Source: Kofleriaceae bacterium
GTDB taxonomy: Bacteria; Myxococcota_A; Polyangia; Haliangiales; Haliangiaceae
Direction of reading: 5' to 3'
Length of the DNA: 64,000 bases
NCBI GenBank assembly: GCA_025357755.1
Contig: JANXOP010000273.1
Span: 79,612-143,611 of the forward strand
Shown: piece after piece, positions 55,755-64,000 of the stretch
How positions within the stretch are numbered: position 1 is the first letter of the stretch
How the letters are laid out: each line of letters opens with the position of its first letter
Notes under the pieces: generated by a model
Databases searched by the model: none
Seen by the model: the letters and a program-made list of their open reading frames with translations, nothing else
Told to the model about the DNA's origin: nothing
Position numbers and translations under genes: made by a program

Positions 55755-56434
55755 AAGCAGGCACCGACCCTGTGACCGAAGCGCATGATGTTCGGAAGGA
55801 ACGCGTGACACGTGCCCGCGCCACACGACGGCGCGAGCGTATCGCACAGCTGCTGGCAGACATTGTTGGCGCATGCGAGCCGAGGACCGCAATCGTTCTG
55901 GACCGAGCACGCAGCTCCCTGCACGGCGCCGTGCTGGGAGTTGCAGAACGTGCCGTAGTCCTGCGTCTGCTCGGGGAACACCGTGCCCGACAGGAAGTAA
56001 CAGTGGTCGCCCGCGGAGCTGCAGGCTTGATCGGCCACCGGGTCGCAGTTCTGCTCGCACGCACCGAACGTCGTGAGGTGCACATCGAGACAAGCACCGA
56101 ACGAGCAATCGGCGGAGGTGCGACAGATGGGCGTGCAATCACCGGTGCCCGCGCCGAGCTCGATGCACACATCGCGCGGTGCACAGGCCGCAGTTCCGGG
56201 ACAGGCCGTCGTGGCGGCAAGCGTACCCGGCGGCGAGCTGCACACCGTGGCGCCGTCACCAGAGAGGTAACACGCGGCCCCTGCTTGACAGCCCGTGAGA
56301 TCGAACGGATCACACGCGACCGTCGAGGCGTCGAACGCATCGACGAGACCGTCGAAGGGCTGCGCATCGACCTGCTCCGCAAATCCCACGCGTCCGCACC
56401 CACCGAGTGCGAGAGCAAGGATGAGAGCTCGCAC
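55751..56434 (-). CDS. Cys-rich lipoprotein
   Basis: A 227-aa protein from GTG 56434 (VRALILALALGGCG), which gives a lipobox, instead of the listed start that lies upstream in a Pro/Arg-rich shadow. About 25 Cys residues in spaced pairs (CQAGAACYLSG, CTPICRTSADC, CSVQNDCGPRLAC). This style of Cys-rich surface lipoprotein is frequent in myxobacteria. Function unknown. Divergent from the kinase-TPR gene. Confidence 0.8.
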   Translation of the reverse strand: MRALILALALGGCGRVGFAEQVDAQPFDGLVDAFDASTVACDPFDLTGCQAGAACYLSGDGATVCSSPPGTLAATTACPGTAACAPRDVCIELGAGTGDCTPICRTSADCSFGACLDVHLTTFGACEQNCDPVADQACSSAGDHCYFLSGTVFPEQTQDYGTFCNSQHGAVQGAACSVQNDCGPRLACANNVCQQLCDTLAPSCGAGTCHAFLPNIMRFGHRVGACF

Positions 56435-56461
56435 GAAATCAGCATGACATAGTGCGGCCCG

Positions 56462-56503
56462 GATATCCCGGTCCGGAGATCCTGGCCCTGTTATCCTGGG
56501 GCG
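56462..56503. repeat. Three 14-bp direct repeats between divergent genes
   Basis: Three units with ATCCYGG at exactly 14-bp intervals (56465, 56479, 56493), e.g. GAGATCCTGGCCCT and GTTATCCTGGGGCG. They fill the gap between the divergent lipoprotein start (56434) and the probable kinase start (56503), as expected for an operator or promoter element. Nothing else supports a role. Confidence 0.5.
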
Positions 56504-59500
56504 TGGGTGATCCGGTGAGCCTCGGCGAGTTCGAGATCCTACGGATCTTGGGCGAAGGCGGCTCGTCCGTGGTGTACGCGGCACGTCGCAACGGCATCGA
56601 GATCGCGCTCAAGGTGCTGCGCGAGGACATCCAACTCACCGAAGGCGAACGCCGTCGGTTTCTCGCCGAAGCGGATCAGCTCGCGAAGCTCTCTCATCCC
56701 GGCGTGATCCACGTGCTCGATGCCGGGACCCTACCGGATGGTCGACCGTTCCTCGCCTTGCCGCTGCTCCACGGCGAGACGCTCGCGGCGCGCATCGCCC
56801 GCGGGCCGATGCCGGTCGCGACCGCGCTCGCGTATTTCTACGCCGCCGCGGATGCCGTCACCGAGCTTCATCGCGCCAGCCTCCTGCATCGCGATCTCAA
56901 GCCCGAGAACTTCTTCCTCGACGAAGACGAAGGTCGGCTCGTACTGCTCGATTTCGGGATCGCGCGCGATCCAGATGCGATCGCCTCGACCGCGACCCAG
57001 CAAGGCCAAGTTCGCGGCACGCCCGCGTACATGGCGCCCGAGCGGTTCTTCGGGGTCGCGGCGAGCGAACCGAGCGAGGTCTACGAGCTCGCTGCCACGC
57101 TCCACATGATGCTCGCCGGTCACCTGCCGTGGGACAACGGCGCGGATCTCGACGCGCGGCTCGATCCGAAATTGTCGTCGGCGATCGCGCCGTCGATCAC
57201 CGCGGTGTTGCGGGGTGCGCTCGCCGTGCGTGCGGAGGCCCGGCCGCAGACCGTGGTCGCGCTCGTCACCGCGCTGCGGAATGACAGCGAGCCCGCGAAC
57301 CGTGCGACGCGCACGTTGCCGAACGCGGCCGCGATCGCACGCGCGGCGAGCTTCCCGCCACCGGTCGCCGCGACGACGAAGAAGATGCGGCGGCGGACGC
57401 CGGGGATCGCGGCGGCGCTCGTGATCCTCGTCGTGGGTGGCGCCGGGTTCGCGCTCCTACGCAAGCCGGCCGAGCGGATCGTCGCGGACCTCGTCGCCAC
57501 GCGCCGCGTGATCGTGGTGCTCGATCCACGCAACATCTCGGGCCTCGAGGAGCATGCGTGGCTCTCGACCGCGATCGCCGAACGCACGCGGCTCGGGCTC
57601 GCACTCGGTGGTTCGCTCGTCGCACCGGATGAAGACTCGATGCACGAGCTGTCCCTCGATGTCACTTCGCCGAAGGGCATTGCCGATCCGGCCCTGCTCG
57701 CGCAGATCCACACGCGCGCGAACGCTGCACTCGTGATGACCAGCTCGTACGTTGCCGAGAGTGATCACACTCTGCGGATCTCGTTCATCGTGCAAGATGG
57801 AGTCTCCGGGGCGGTCGTCGCCTCGTCGAGCTCGACCGGCACGATCGACGATCTCGCGCTCGTCGTGAGCCGCTCGGTCGGCGAGCTGCGCACGGCGCTC
57901 GGAGATAGCCCCTCGGCCGACGAGCACGTGGTCACCGATTCGCTGCCTACCGGTGGCGAAGCCTCGAAGCAGTACGCCGAGGGCCTGCGCTGTGCACGGC
58001 GCTACGCGTATGGCTGCGCGAAAGCACATCTCGACCGCGCGGTCGCGCTCGCACCCACCAGCGCGCTCGCACACGATGCCCTCGCCGAGGCGAACCATGC
58101 ACTCGGCGACGATACGGGTGCCAAGGTCGAAGCCGCGCGTGCGCTCGAGCTCGGACACCAGCTACCCGAGGAGCCGCGCCTCTCACTCGAGGCGCACGCC
58201 GCGGCCTACAGCTTCGCGTGGCCCGAGGCGGTCGAGGCGTACACCTCGCTCGTCGCGAAGTATCCCGGAGATCTGCGCCACGCACTCGGTCTCGCCGACG
58301 CGCAATCGAGCGACGGCAAACCGGTGGCTGCCTTCGCGACGCTCGAGAACGCGCGCAAGACCTCGAAGGACCCGCGCCTCGATCTGTACGAAGCAAAGAT
58401 CGCGGATCGCGCGAATGATTTTCCGCGCGAGGTCCAGGCCGCCGATCGGGCGATCAAGGCAGCCGACGAGCTCGGCGAGCGCGAGCTCGGTGCCTACGCG
58501 CGGCTGAACAAGGGTTGGGCGCTCGTCACGCTCAGCAAACTCGACGAAGCCAAGACCGTGCTCGAGGAGGCGCTGCGCATCTTCAGCACCGAGGGCAACC
58601 GCAATGGCACGTCGCGAGCGCTGCTCGATCTCGGCACGCTGCTCGAGCAAAAGGGTGACTACGAGAACGCGCGCAAGACGTACGAAGACGCATTGCGGAT
58701 CGCGCGCGACCTCGGCAACCAATCGGCGATCGCCACGGTCCTCCTCGATCTCGGTCAAGTGCTCGGCGAGTCCTCCGAGCCCGACAGCGCGCGCGCACGG
58801 TACGAGGAGGCACTCGGCATCGCGCGTACGATCGGCGATATCAACTTGACCGAGGAGACGCTCGTCAACCTGGGCTCGCTCGCCTCGAAGAGCATGGACC
58901 TGGAAGGCGCGAACAAGGCGTTCGACGAGGCGCTCGCGATCGCGCGAGCACACAGTCACCACCGCGTGATCGCCGCCGTGCTCGTCGATACCGGCAATAT
59001 TCAGGAGCGCATCGGCGAGCTCGAAAAGGCGGTCGCACTGGGCAAAGAAGGGGTCGCGGAGGCGCGCAAAGCCAACGAGCCCGCGATCCTCAACTCGGCA
59101 CTCACCGCGCTCGCCGAGCATCTCTCGGAGCAGGGCGATTTCGATAGCGCGCTCGCGACCTTCGACGAGCTCGGGAAGATCCAGACCGACGCTGGCGACA
59201 AGGTCGGCCTCATCAACACGAACGTCATCCGGGTCGGTGTACTCGGTGCCGCGAACCGCGATGCCGAAGCCAAGAAGCTCGCGCTCGAGACCCTCACGCT
59301 CGTCGATAAGAAATCCGATCCAGACGACTACGGCTGGCTGAAGCTCGGACTCGCGAAGCGAGAGGCCGAGACCGGACACTTCGATGCCGCGGACCCCTTG
59401 ATCGCGGCTGCCGAGAGCGTCGTCATCAACGCCGGTGATGCGAGCCTCGCGACCGAGATCCGGATCGTCAAGGCCGAGATCCTCGGAGGGCGGCGCAAGC

Positions 59501-59721
59501 TCGATCAGGCTCGCGCCGCGCTCGCGAAGCTTCGCCTCGAGAGCCGCAATGACGAGGGGATCCTGCTCGAGATCGATATCGTCGGTGCGACGATCGATTG
59601 GTCATACGGCCACGATCCGGCCGCGCGCGTGCGGCTCGGAGAGCTAGCGAAGAAGGCGCGCGCACGAGGATCCGGCACGATGGCGCGCGAGGCCGAGCAC
59701 GAGATGGCCACCAAACACTAG
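56503..59721 (+). CDS. Ser/Thr kinase-TM-TolB-like-TPR protein
   Basis: A 1072-aa protein from GTG 56503 (the listed start, 17 codons earlier, includes the direct repeats). Kinase: GEGGSSVVYAA, ALKVLRED, HRDLKPEN, DFG, APERFFG (about 5-270). Membrane segment near residue 320 (GIAAALVILVVGGAGFALL). Outside part: a domain with TolB/cyclase-associated strands (RVIVVLDPRNISG, LVMTSSYVAESDHTLRISFIVQDG), then at least nine TPRs to residue 1060. This is a common myxobacterial receptor design. It could regulate the divergent lipoprotein gene. Confidence 0.9.
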   Translation: MGDPVSLGEFEILRILGEGGSSVVYAARRNGIEIALKVLREDIQLTEGERRRFLAEADQLAKLSHPGVIHVLDAGTLPDGRPFLALPLLHGETLAARIARGPMPVATALAYFYAAADAVTELHRASLLHRDLKPENFFLDEDEGRLVLLDFGIARDPDAIASTATQQGQVRGTPAYMAPERFFGVAASEPSEVYELAATLHMMLAGHLPWDNGADLDARLDPKLSSAIAPSITAVLRGALAVRAEARPQTVVALVTALRNDSEPANRATRTLPNAAAIARAASFPPPVAATTKKMRRRTPGIAAALVILVVGGAGFALLRKPAERIVADLVATRRVIVVLDPRNISGLEEHAWLSTAIAERTRLGLALGGSLVAPDEDSMHELSLDVTSPKGIADPALLAQIHTRANAALVMTSSYVAESDHTLRISFIVQDGVSGAVVASSSSTGTIDDLALVVSRSVGELRTALGDSPSADEHVVTDSLPTGGEASKQYAEGLRCARRYAYGCAKAHLDRAVALAPTSALAHDALAEANHALGDDTGAKVEAARALELGHQLPEEPRLSLEAHAAAYSFAWPEAVEAYTSLVAKYPGDLRHALGLADAQSSDGKPVAAFATLENARKTSKDPRLDLYEAKIADRANDFPREVQAADRAIKAADELGERELGAYARLNKGWALVTLSKLDEAKTVLEEALRIFSTEGNRNGTSRALLDLGTLLEQKGDYENARKTYEDALRIARDLGNQSAIATVLLDLGQVLGESSEPDSARARYEEALGIARTIGDINLTEETLVNLGSLASKSMDLEGANKAFDEALAIARAHSHHRVIAAVLVDTGNIQERIGELEKAVALGKEGVAEARKANEPAILNSALTALAEHLSEQGDFDSALATFDELGKIQTDAGDKVGLINTNVIRVGVLGAANRDAEAKKLALETLTLVDKKSDPDDYGWLKLGLAKREAETGHFDAADPLIAAAESVVINAGDASLATEIRIVKAEILGGRRKLDQARAALAKLRLESRNDEGILLEIDIVGATIDWSYGHDPAARVRLGELAKKARARGSGTMAREAEHEMATKH

Positions 59722-59811
59722 ATACGTGAACAAAACCAGTTATTTAGCGTTGTAAGGTTTCTTAAAATTCCCAGACACGTTCACGCAACATCTCGGGCGC
59801 ACCGTAGATGC
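59722..59811. promoter_or_regulatory. AT-rich intergenic region, possible promoter
   Basis: Between the kinase stop and the next small gene lies an AT-rich stretch (TTATTTAGCGTTGTAAGG, TTAAAATT) in an otherwise GC-rich region. A seven-base inverted repeat flanks it (CGTGAAC at 59725, GTTCACG at 59779). A promoter or operator for the following gene is likely but elements cannot be fixed. Confidence 0.35.
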
Positions 59812-60039
59812 ATGGCCACCAACTACGACGTCAACGTTCAGCTCGCGCTCGCCACCACGGCGGAGCACGAGGGTGACCTCGATACCGCGCTCGAGTTTAT
59901 CGCCGAGGCTCACAGCCTCGCGAACGACGGCGATCGCTTTCGCGTCAGGTGGGCGACGGCACGCTTCCACACGCGCAACCTTCGCAACCTGCCGATGATC
60001 AAGCAGCTCTCGTTGCGCGTGCTCGCCTCCGCCTTCTAG
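59812..60039 (+). CDS. Small TPR-like protein
   Basis: A 75-aa protein (ALATTAEHEGDLDTALEFIAEAH...) that forms one helix-turn-helix unit like a single TPR, followed by a helical tail with Arg/His (RVRWATARFHTRN). Vaguely like DUF3703 or a lone TPR; I would not name it. ATG at 59812 after the AT-rich region. Converges with the next gene: stops almost touch. Confidence 0.65.
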   Translation: MATNYDVNVQLALATTAEHEGDLDTALEFIAEAHSLANDGDRFRVRWATARFHTRNLRNLPMIKQLSLRVLASAF

Positions 60040-60909
60040 TCACTCGATCACGATCGGTGCGCACGTCGACACACCTGCGCCGACGATCGTGCGCGTGGTC
60101 GAGGTGGTGGTCAAGATCGTGGCGTTGATGTTGATCTCGTAGACCTTCGTCGCGCCGAGCCCACCGCTGAATACGAAGAACTCGCCGCCGTATGCCGCGA
60201 ATGCATACGCATCCTGGCTGCTGCCGATGGTGTGCTCGGGCAGCGTCACGAGCACGTGGCCATTGGTCTTGTCGAGTTGCGAGATGTGCGTGGTGCCGTC
60301 GCCCGGGAAGTAGCCCCACAGCTCGGCCTCGCTCGTGCCGGTGAGCTCGGGCCAGCCGACGATCGAGCCGACATTGGTCGTCTGCAAGGTCGTGGTGTTG
60401 AACGTCGCGAGCGTCGAATTGCCGGTGCGGTCCGCGGACTGCACGGTCGTGCCGCCTGCGATGAAGAGCGTATCGTCGGTGCCGTTCGCCACGTTCGTCG
60501 AGAACCCCATGCCGAAGTTCTGGAGGTTGCCGCTCAGGGTCGTGGCCGGTGTGCAGGCGAGTGTCGTCGTGTCGACGCGGAACACCTCGCCGTCGGTGAA
60601 GAGCACCCACGCGATCGCATTGCGATCGATGCTCATCGAGAAGGGCGAGGCGCCGGGTCCACTCGCCGCGCACGAGAGCACGCCGAGATCCGAGAAGGTC
60701 CGGGTCGCGGGATCGAAGCGCGAGAACGTGTTGTCTGCGTCGATCACGTAGACCTGCTTGGCCGCGCCGGAGCAGCCCGAGCTCGCATCGCCCCGGACGG
60801 TGACTGCGTCGGCCGTGGGCCACGCGTCGGGAGCCTGGTCGTCGCCACCGCGGCTCGGAGAACCGCAGCCAACCAGACCGAGCGTGAGCAAGAGCGCCGT
60901 GACCTTCAT
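60040..60909 (-). CDS. Lipoprotein with propeller-like repeats
   Basis: A 289-aa protein from ATG 60909 (MKVTALLLTLGLVGCG) with lipobox LVGC. The ORF-track start far upstream runs through shadow sequence. Mature protein: an Asp-rich spacer (DDQAPDAW), then repeating strands with Thr/Gly turns (VYVIDADNTFSRFDPATRTF, VFRVDTTTLACTP, ISQLDKTNGHVLVTL) as in six- or seven-bladed propellers, with two to three Cys. Binding role assumed; no enzyme motif seen. Confidence 0.8.
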   Translation of the reverse strand: MKVTALLLTLGLVGCGSPSRGGDDQAPDAWPTADAVTVRGDASSGCSGAAKQVYVIDADNTFSRFDPATRTFSDLGVLSCAASGPGASPFSMSIDRNAIAWVLFTDGEVFRVDTTTLACTPATTLSGNLQNFGMGFSTNVANGTDDTLFIAGGTTVQSADRTGNSTLATFNTTTLQTTNVGSIVGWPELTGTSEAELWGYFPGDGTTHISQLDKTNGHVLVTLPEHTIGSSQDAYAFAAYGGEFFVFSGGLGATKVYEININATILTTTSTTRTIVGAGVSTCAPIVIE

Positions 60910-61032
60910 GCGGCGGCAAGATAGCAAGCCGCGTGCTCGCCTTGTCCGCCGCGTGGGCCCTTCTGTGGCGGGTGCGACCCTCGAATCCCGCCCCACCCTG
61001 ATGACGGCTGTGTGCGCATATAGTGCGCGGCG

Positions 61033-61827
61033 ATGGACCTTCAACTCGCCTCCAAGTCGGTGCTCGTCACCGGATCGACCGCAGGCATCGGCTACGCGAC
61101 CGCACGCCTGTTCGCTCGCGAAGGCGCCGCTGTCACGATCAACGGGCGCACGCCCGAACGGGTGGCCACGGCGGTGGCCGCGTTGCGAACCGAGGTGCGC
61201 GGCGCGACGATCGCGGGTCTCGCCGCCGATCTCGGCACCGCTGCTGGATGCGAGTCCGTGGTCGCGAGCCTGCGCGACGTCGATATCCTGATCAACAACG
61301 CTGGCGTGTTCGCGCCGCGTGCGTTCGAGGACATCTCCGATGAAGAATGGGCGAGCTTCTTCGAGACCAACGTGATGAGTGGCGTGCGGCTCTCGCGCCA
61401 CTATCTCGCCGGGATGCGCACGCGCAACTGGGGTCGCATCATTTTTGTGTCGAGCGAATCGGCGCTCCAGATTCCGGTCGAGATGATCCACTACGGCACC
61501 ACCAAGACTGCGCAACTCGCGGTCTCGCGCGGCCTCGCCGAGCACGTGCGCGGGACGGGCATCACGGTCAACAGCGTGTTGCCTGGCCCGACGGCCTCCG
61601 AAGGGGTGACCACGTTCGTCAAGGACCTCGCGAACCACAACAAGGTCTCGGTCGCCGAGATGGAGCGCCAGTTCTTCGCGACCGCACGTCCGTCGTCGCT
61701 GCTCGGTCGGTTCGAGACTCCCGACGAGATCGCCGCGATGATCGTGTATCTCGCGAGTCCGCTCGCGAGCGGCACCACGGGTGCAGCGGTGCGCGTCGAC
61801 GGCGGCGTCCTGCGGTCGATCGCCTAG
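61033..61827 (+). CDS. Short-chain dehydrogenase/reductase
   Basis: A 264-aa classical SDR: cofactor motif TGSTAGIGYA, INNAGVFAPR, catalytic Tyr/Lys as YGTTK and a Ser in VSSES before it, then VLPGPTAS. It fits NAD(P)-dependent oxidoreductases of the FabG-like type. The substrate is unknown. ATG at 61033. Confidence 0.92.
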   Translation: MDLQLASKSVLVTGSTAGIGYATARLFAREGAAVTINGRTPERVATAVAALRTEVRGATIAGLAADLGTAAGCESVVASLRDVDILINNAGVFAPRAFEDISDEEWASFFETNVMSGVRLSRHYLAGMRTRNWGRIIFVSSESALQIPVEMIHYGTTKTAQLAVSRGLAEHVRGTGITVNSVLPGPTASEGVTTFVKDLANHNKVSVAEMERQFFATARPSSLLGRFETPDEIAAMIVYLASPLASGTTGAAVRVDGGVLRSIA

Positions 61828-61880
61828 GTCCATCGCGAGCAGATCGCCAACGAAACCCAGCCGCTCGCACTCGCGAAATC

Positions 61881-62690
61881 CTAGGCCAGCGCGTGGAGCT
61901 CGGCGATCTCGGCGCGCTCTTCGGGGGTCGGCAGCAACGGATCCGGCGGCTCCTTCTCGAGGATCGGATGCGAATCCGAGACCCCGCGCTTCTTGCCGAG
62001 TGGCGTGAGCAAGCCCGCGGCATCGAACAGCTCGGCCGCGGGCAGGAGCGCGGTCTGCGCGAGCAATCGCGCCTGACGAAACGGTAGGTCGATCGCATTG
62101 CTCGCCGCGAGCACGGCTTCGCGTAGCGAATCTGCCGGCGCACCCTCGAGTGGCGGATCGACGAACACGCTCGCCCACACCCCGATCGCCGTGCGCAGCG
62201 CGGTGACCGTCGGCACGACCGTCGCCTGATAGCGCTCGGTCGCGAGCAAGCGCTTCGCATACGACGAGTTGATGCGGCGCTCGATCTCGATGCAGAACTT
62301 CTCGAGCTCGTTGCGCGTACACTTGCGAAGCACCGGCAGCTTGAGATCGAGGAACAGCGTATCGAGCAGCGGCGAGCGGCCGCTACTGACGAACGTGATC
62401 GCGGCTTCGAGGCGCTCGACCTCGTCGGCGATCGCGAGCTGGAGCAGCTTGCCGCGTTCCGCCTTCACGGGCGCGAGCTCGGGTAACCGCAATGCGCGCG
62501 CGAGCAGCTTCGCGGTCGCCTGGGTATCGAGCTGGATCGAGGCGAGCCGCGTACGTGCCGCGGCGAGCCACGCTTGCTCCTCGGCAAGCCCGGTCAGCTG
62601 GCTGAGGGCAAGGGCGGCAGCCTCGAGGCGGGGCCCGAGTTGCTCGGCCTGGACCAGGAGCTCGAACGCATCGGCGATCGTGCGGGACAT
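61881..62690 (-). CDS. Unknown helical protein, second gene of a pair
   Basis: A 269-aa protein from ATG 62690 (MSRTIADAFELLVQ); the longer listed start reads through the upstream gene in another frame. Nearly all helical (LVQAEQLGPRLEAAALALSQL, FLDLKLPVLRKCTRNELEKFCIEIERRI), acidic and basic residues mixed, ending in Pro-rich EKEPPDPLLPTPEE. No family recognised. Follows the 96-aa gene after 13 bp. Confidence 0.72.
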   Translation of the reverse strand: MSRTIADAFELLVQAEQLGPRLEAAALALSQLTGLAEEQAWLAAARTRLASIQLDTQATAKLLARALRLPELAPVKAERGKLLQLAIADEVERLEAAITFVSSGRSPLLDTLFLDLKLPVLRKCTRNELEKFCIEIERRINSSYAKRLLATERYQATVVPTVTALRTAIGVWASVFVDPPLEGAPADSLREAVLAASNAIDLPFRQARLLAQTALLPAAELFDAAGLLTPLGKKRGVSDSHPILEKEPPDPLLPTPEERAEIAELHALA

Positions 62691-62703
62691 CCCCGACGTC
62701 CTA

Positions 62704-62994
62704 TCACGGCGCGCGGACGAGCGAGGCCAGCGCGTCGGCGAAATCGAGGTCTTCACGCCGAGCGGCGGCGAGCACGCTGCGCTCGTCGAGCGCCTCGCGC
62801 CGGACGATCTGCGCGAGCCGAACGGCAGCGTCGCGATCACCGGTCTCGATCGCGGCGATCAAGGTGCGAACCTCGTCGAGTAGCTCGGGAGCGGTCTCTG
62901 GGGCTGTGAGGTTCGGACGGCACCCGCGCGACCTCGTGACCACGATGCTGCACGCACCGCCGATCAGACCGCACAGACGGTGTTTGCACGCCAC
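62704..62994 (-). CDS. Small helical protein, first gene of a pair
   Basis: Up to 96 aa. The last 60 residues (ELLDEVRTLIAAIETGDRDAAVRLAQIVRR..) look like a real two- to three-helix domain; the first 35 are less convincing, so a downstream GTG may be the true start. Likely cotranscribed with the following gene. Function unknown. Confidence 0.55.
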   Translation of the reverse strand: MACKHRLCGLIGGACSIVVTRSRGCRPNLTAPETAPELLDEVRTLIAAIETGDRDAAVRLAQIVRREALDERSVLAAARREDLDFADALASLVRAP

Positions 62995-63014
62995 GTCACC
63001 GAGTATGCGGCATT

Positions 63015-63041
63015 TAGACCGAAGCGCGCAGGTCGAGGATC
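63015..63041. repeat. Interspersed short repeat, copy 3 (inverted, divergent)
   Basis: Reverse complement reads GATCCTCGACCTGCGCGCTT CGGTCTA; the first 18 bases agree with copies 1 and 2 and the end differs. Placed in the intergenic region upstream of the 96-aa gene. Confidence 0.45.
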
Positions 63042-63084
63042 GAACCGGGCTACAGAGAAGATGAACGGTTCGATCGCTTCGGAC

Positions 63085-63169
63085 CCTTGGCGTCTTGGCG
63101 GTGAAGCCGGAGACAAGACGAACGATCGTACCTGAGCTTTACCGCCAAGGCCGCCAAGAGCCGCCAAGG
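63085..63169. repeat. CTTGGCG/CGCCAAG inverted repeat
   Basis: CTTGGCGTCTTGGCGGT (63086-63102) and ACCGCCAAGGCCGCCAAG (63141-63158) can pair over 17 bp with one indel, with a loop of about 40 bases; a third CCGCCAAGG follows. Repeats of this wording occur between genes in many GC-rich environmental genomes. Could act as a terminator-like or REP-type element; no T-run is seen. Confidence 0.65.
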
Positions 63170-63478
63170 CCGGGACGTGCGCGGCACGAGTTGCAGATCA
63201 ACCGTTCAAAACCACTGTGGGGAAGTACTCGTTACGAGAAGACGGAGGGGAAGCGCGCTCGTCGTTCGTCTTGTAGGGTCGTTGGTCAGGCGCTGCTCGC
63301 CTGAATCGCGTCGACTCGACTCGCCACCTCGCGCAGTCGTGTGGTCTCGAGCAGGATCGATTCCATCTCGATCCTCGGGCGTTTCTCAACAGCGTCCCGC
63401 CGGTCGAAGACGCTTCGCGCACTCCCGCGGTCTGCCGCGCCGGAGACACCTGGTCATCGTGCGCAGCTGGAGAGCAGG

Positions 63479-64000
63479 CTAGGTCACTCCCTGCCGCGAA
63501 CACGCGAGCGCGGTACGGATCAGCAGCTCGAGGTCAGGCCTGTCGACCTTCGCGAGTGCCTGGTCGACATAGCGCGCAGCCTCGGATTTCCTGAAGCCGA
63601 GGCTGGTCAGCGCTTGCTTCGCCTGCGTCACGACGACGACGCTCTCGAACTTCGAACGCCCCACAGGGGGCGTCGGTCCTGCGACGCGCGGTTGAAGTCG
63701 CGCTGCACGGAGCGCCTCGCTTGCATCCATCGGTTCGATCGCCGGCGCGATCTCGAGCGACGAGGACGATGACGAGGCGGGCGACGAGGACGACGACGAC
63801 GACGACGAGGACGACGAAGACGACCAAGGCGCGGACGACGACGACGAGGACGACGAGGACGACAAGGATGACGAGGACGACGAAGGCGAGGCAGGTGGAG
63901 TCGCATAGGTGATCGTGAGGTTCGGCGCCGAGCCCGTGATCTGAAGCTTGCCTTCATGAAGGGCGCGGTGGTGTGCCGAACAGGTGAGGGTCAAATTCTC
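63479..64000 (-). CDS. HNH protein with poly-serine linker, 5' end outside window
   Basis: The frame is open to the window edge (EN-LTLTCSAHHRALHEG), so the ORF-track start (TTG) is not real and the gene is partial. The visible part begins with the last HNH residues, then a linker of about 44 residues made of Ser with few Pro/Ala/Trp/Leu, then a RuvA-like tail (ALTSLGFRKSEAARYV). It is a paralog of the HNH gene at 5931-7319, where the linker is ordinary Pro/Ser/Thr. Confidence 0.85.
   Translation of the reverse strand, partial: ENLTLTCSAHHRALHEGKLQITGSAPNLTITYATPPASPSSSSSSLSSSSSSSSSSAPWSSSSSSSSSSSSSSPASSSSSSLEIAPAIEPMDASEALRAARLQPRVAGPTPPVGRSKFESVVVVTQAKQALTSLGFRKSEAARYVDQALAKVDRPDLELLIRTALACSRQGVT
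63758..63889. repeat. Trinucleotide tract coding poly-serine
   Basis: About 130 bp of alternating GAC and GAG triplets on the plus strand (TCG/TCC on the coding strand), giving the poly-Ser linker of the HNH protein. Triplet steps keep the frame if the tract grows or shrinks. Confidence 0.8.

Larger units (their letters stand above)
62995..63478. other. Intergenic region with repeats, no gene
   Basis: About 480 bp without a convincing ORF. It holds a copy of the interspersed repeat (63015-63041) and an inverted repeat of CTTGGCG units (63085-63169). The rest gives only shadow frames. Confidence 0.55.

Noticed and set aside
60910-62322. Long N-terminal part of the 760-aa minus-strand ORF
   Set aside because: Shadow of the SDR and the helical gene; the lipobox start at 60909 is clear.
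63758-63889. CRISPR or minisatellite array
   Set aside because: The repetition is triplet-level within an open frame, without spacers.

Overview
The window is GC-rich and reads as a chromosome segment of a predatory or social deltaproteobacterium-like organism, most likely Myxococcota (Polyangia/Haliangiales type). That placement is inference. It rests on four eukaryotic-type Ser/Thr kinases, one of them fused to a STAND NTPase and a sulfatase-modifying-factor (FGE) domain, on a large number of single-gene lipoproteins, on many GTG/TTG starts, and on HNH proteins with a RuvA-like tail at both ends. No rRNA, tRNA, IS element or CRISPR array was recognised.

Layout. 0-9 kb looks accessory: a HerA/VirB4-type ATPase cut by the window edge, a PLD-nuclease/SF2-helicase/DUF3427 protein, an MmpS-like exported protein, an HNH endonuclease, and a Fic protein preceded by an AT-rich array of 30-bp repeats. 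9-31 kb is mixed housekeeping, envelope and signalling: zwf, an amidase, a pair of ArsA/Get3-like ATPases, an HATPase protein, a REC-GGDEF-Hpt protein, a soluble Ser/Thr kinase, lipoproteins (one with four Cys-rich repeats), a 5'-nucleotidase, DUF4349, an MFS carrier, a stand-alone receiver, alpha/beta hydrolases, a GH46 chitosanase, and a membrane protein broken by a frameshift.

32.7-38.9 kb is the most unusual block. A 1079-aa kinase-STAND-TM-FGE protein converges on a minus-strand operon that encodes a small unknown protein, a GAF-AAA+-HTH regulator with an altered GAFTGA loop, a 142-aa unknown protein, and a small caspase-fold-like protein with His and Cys in the right setting. I propose this as a candidate signalling/conflict module; its function is inferred, not shown.

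39-46 kb holds a tightly overlapping operon (kinase with PEGA domain, TPR/PEGA protein, solute-binding-like lipoprotein, small protein), then an esterase lipoprotein and a membrane protein. 46-50 kb has a DUF429 protein, two adjacent YceI proteins and a methionine-salvage operon (mtnB-mtnD-mtnC). 50-64 kb has a frameshifted leucine-rich-repeat gene, a 1259-aa helical-repeat protein of unknown function, a Cys-rich lipoprotein divergent from a kinase-TPR protein, a propeller-like lipoprotein, an SDR, a two-gene unknown operon, and the 3' end of a second HNH gene with a poly-serine linker. A short intergenic repeat is found at three sites about 11-31 kb apart.
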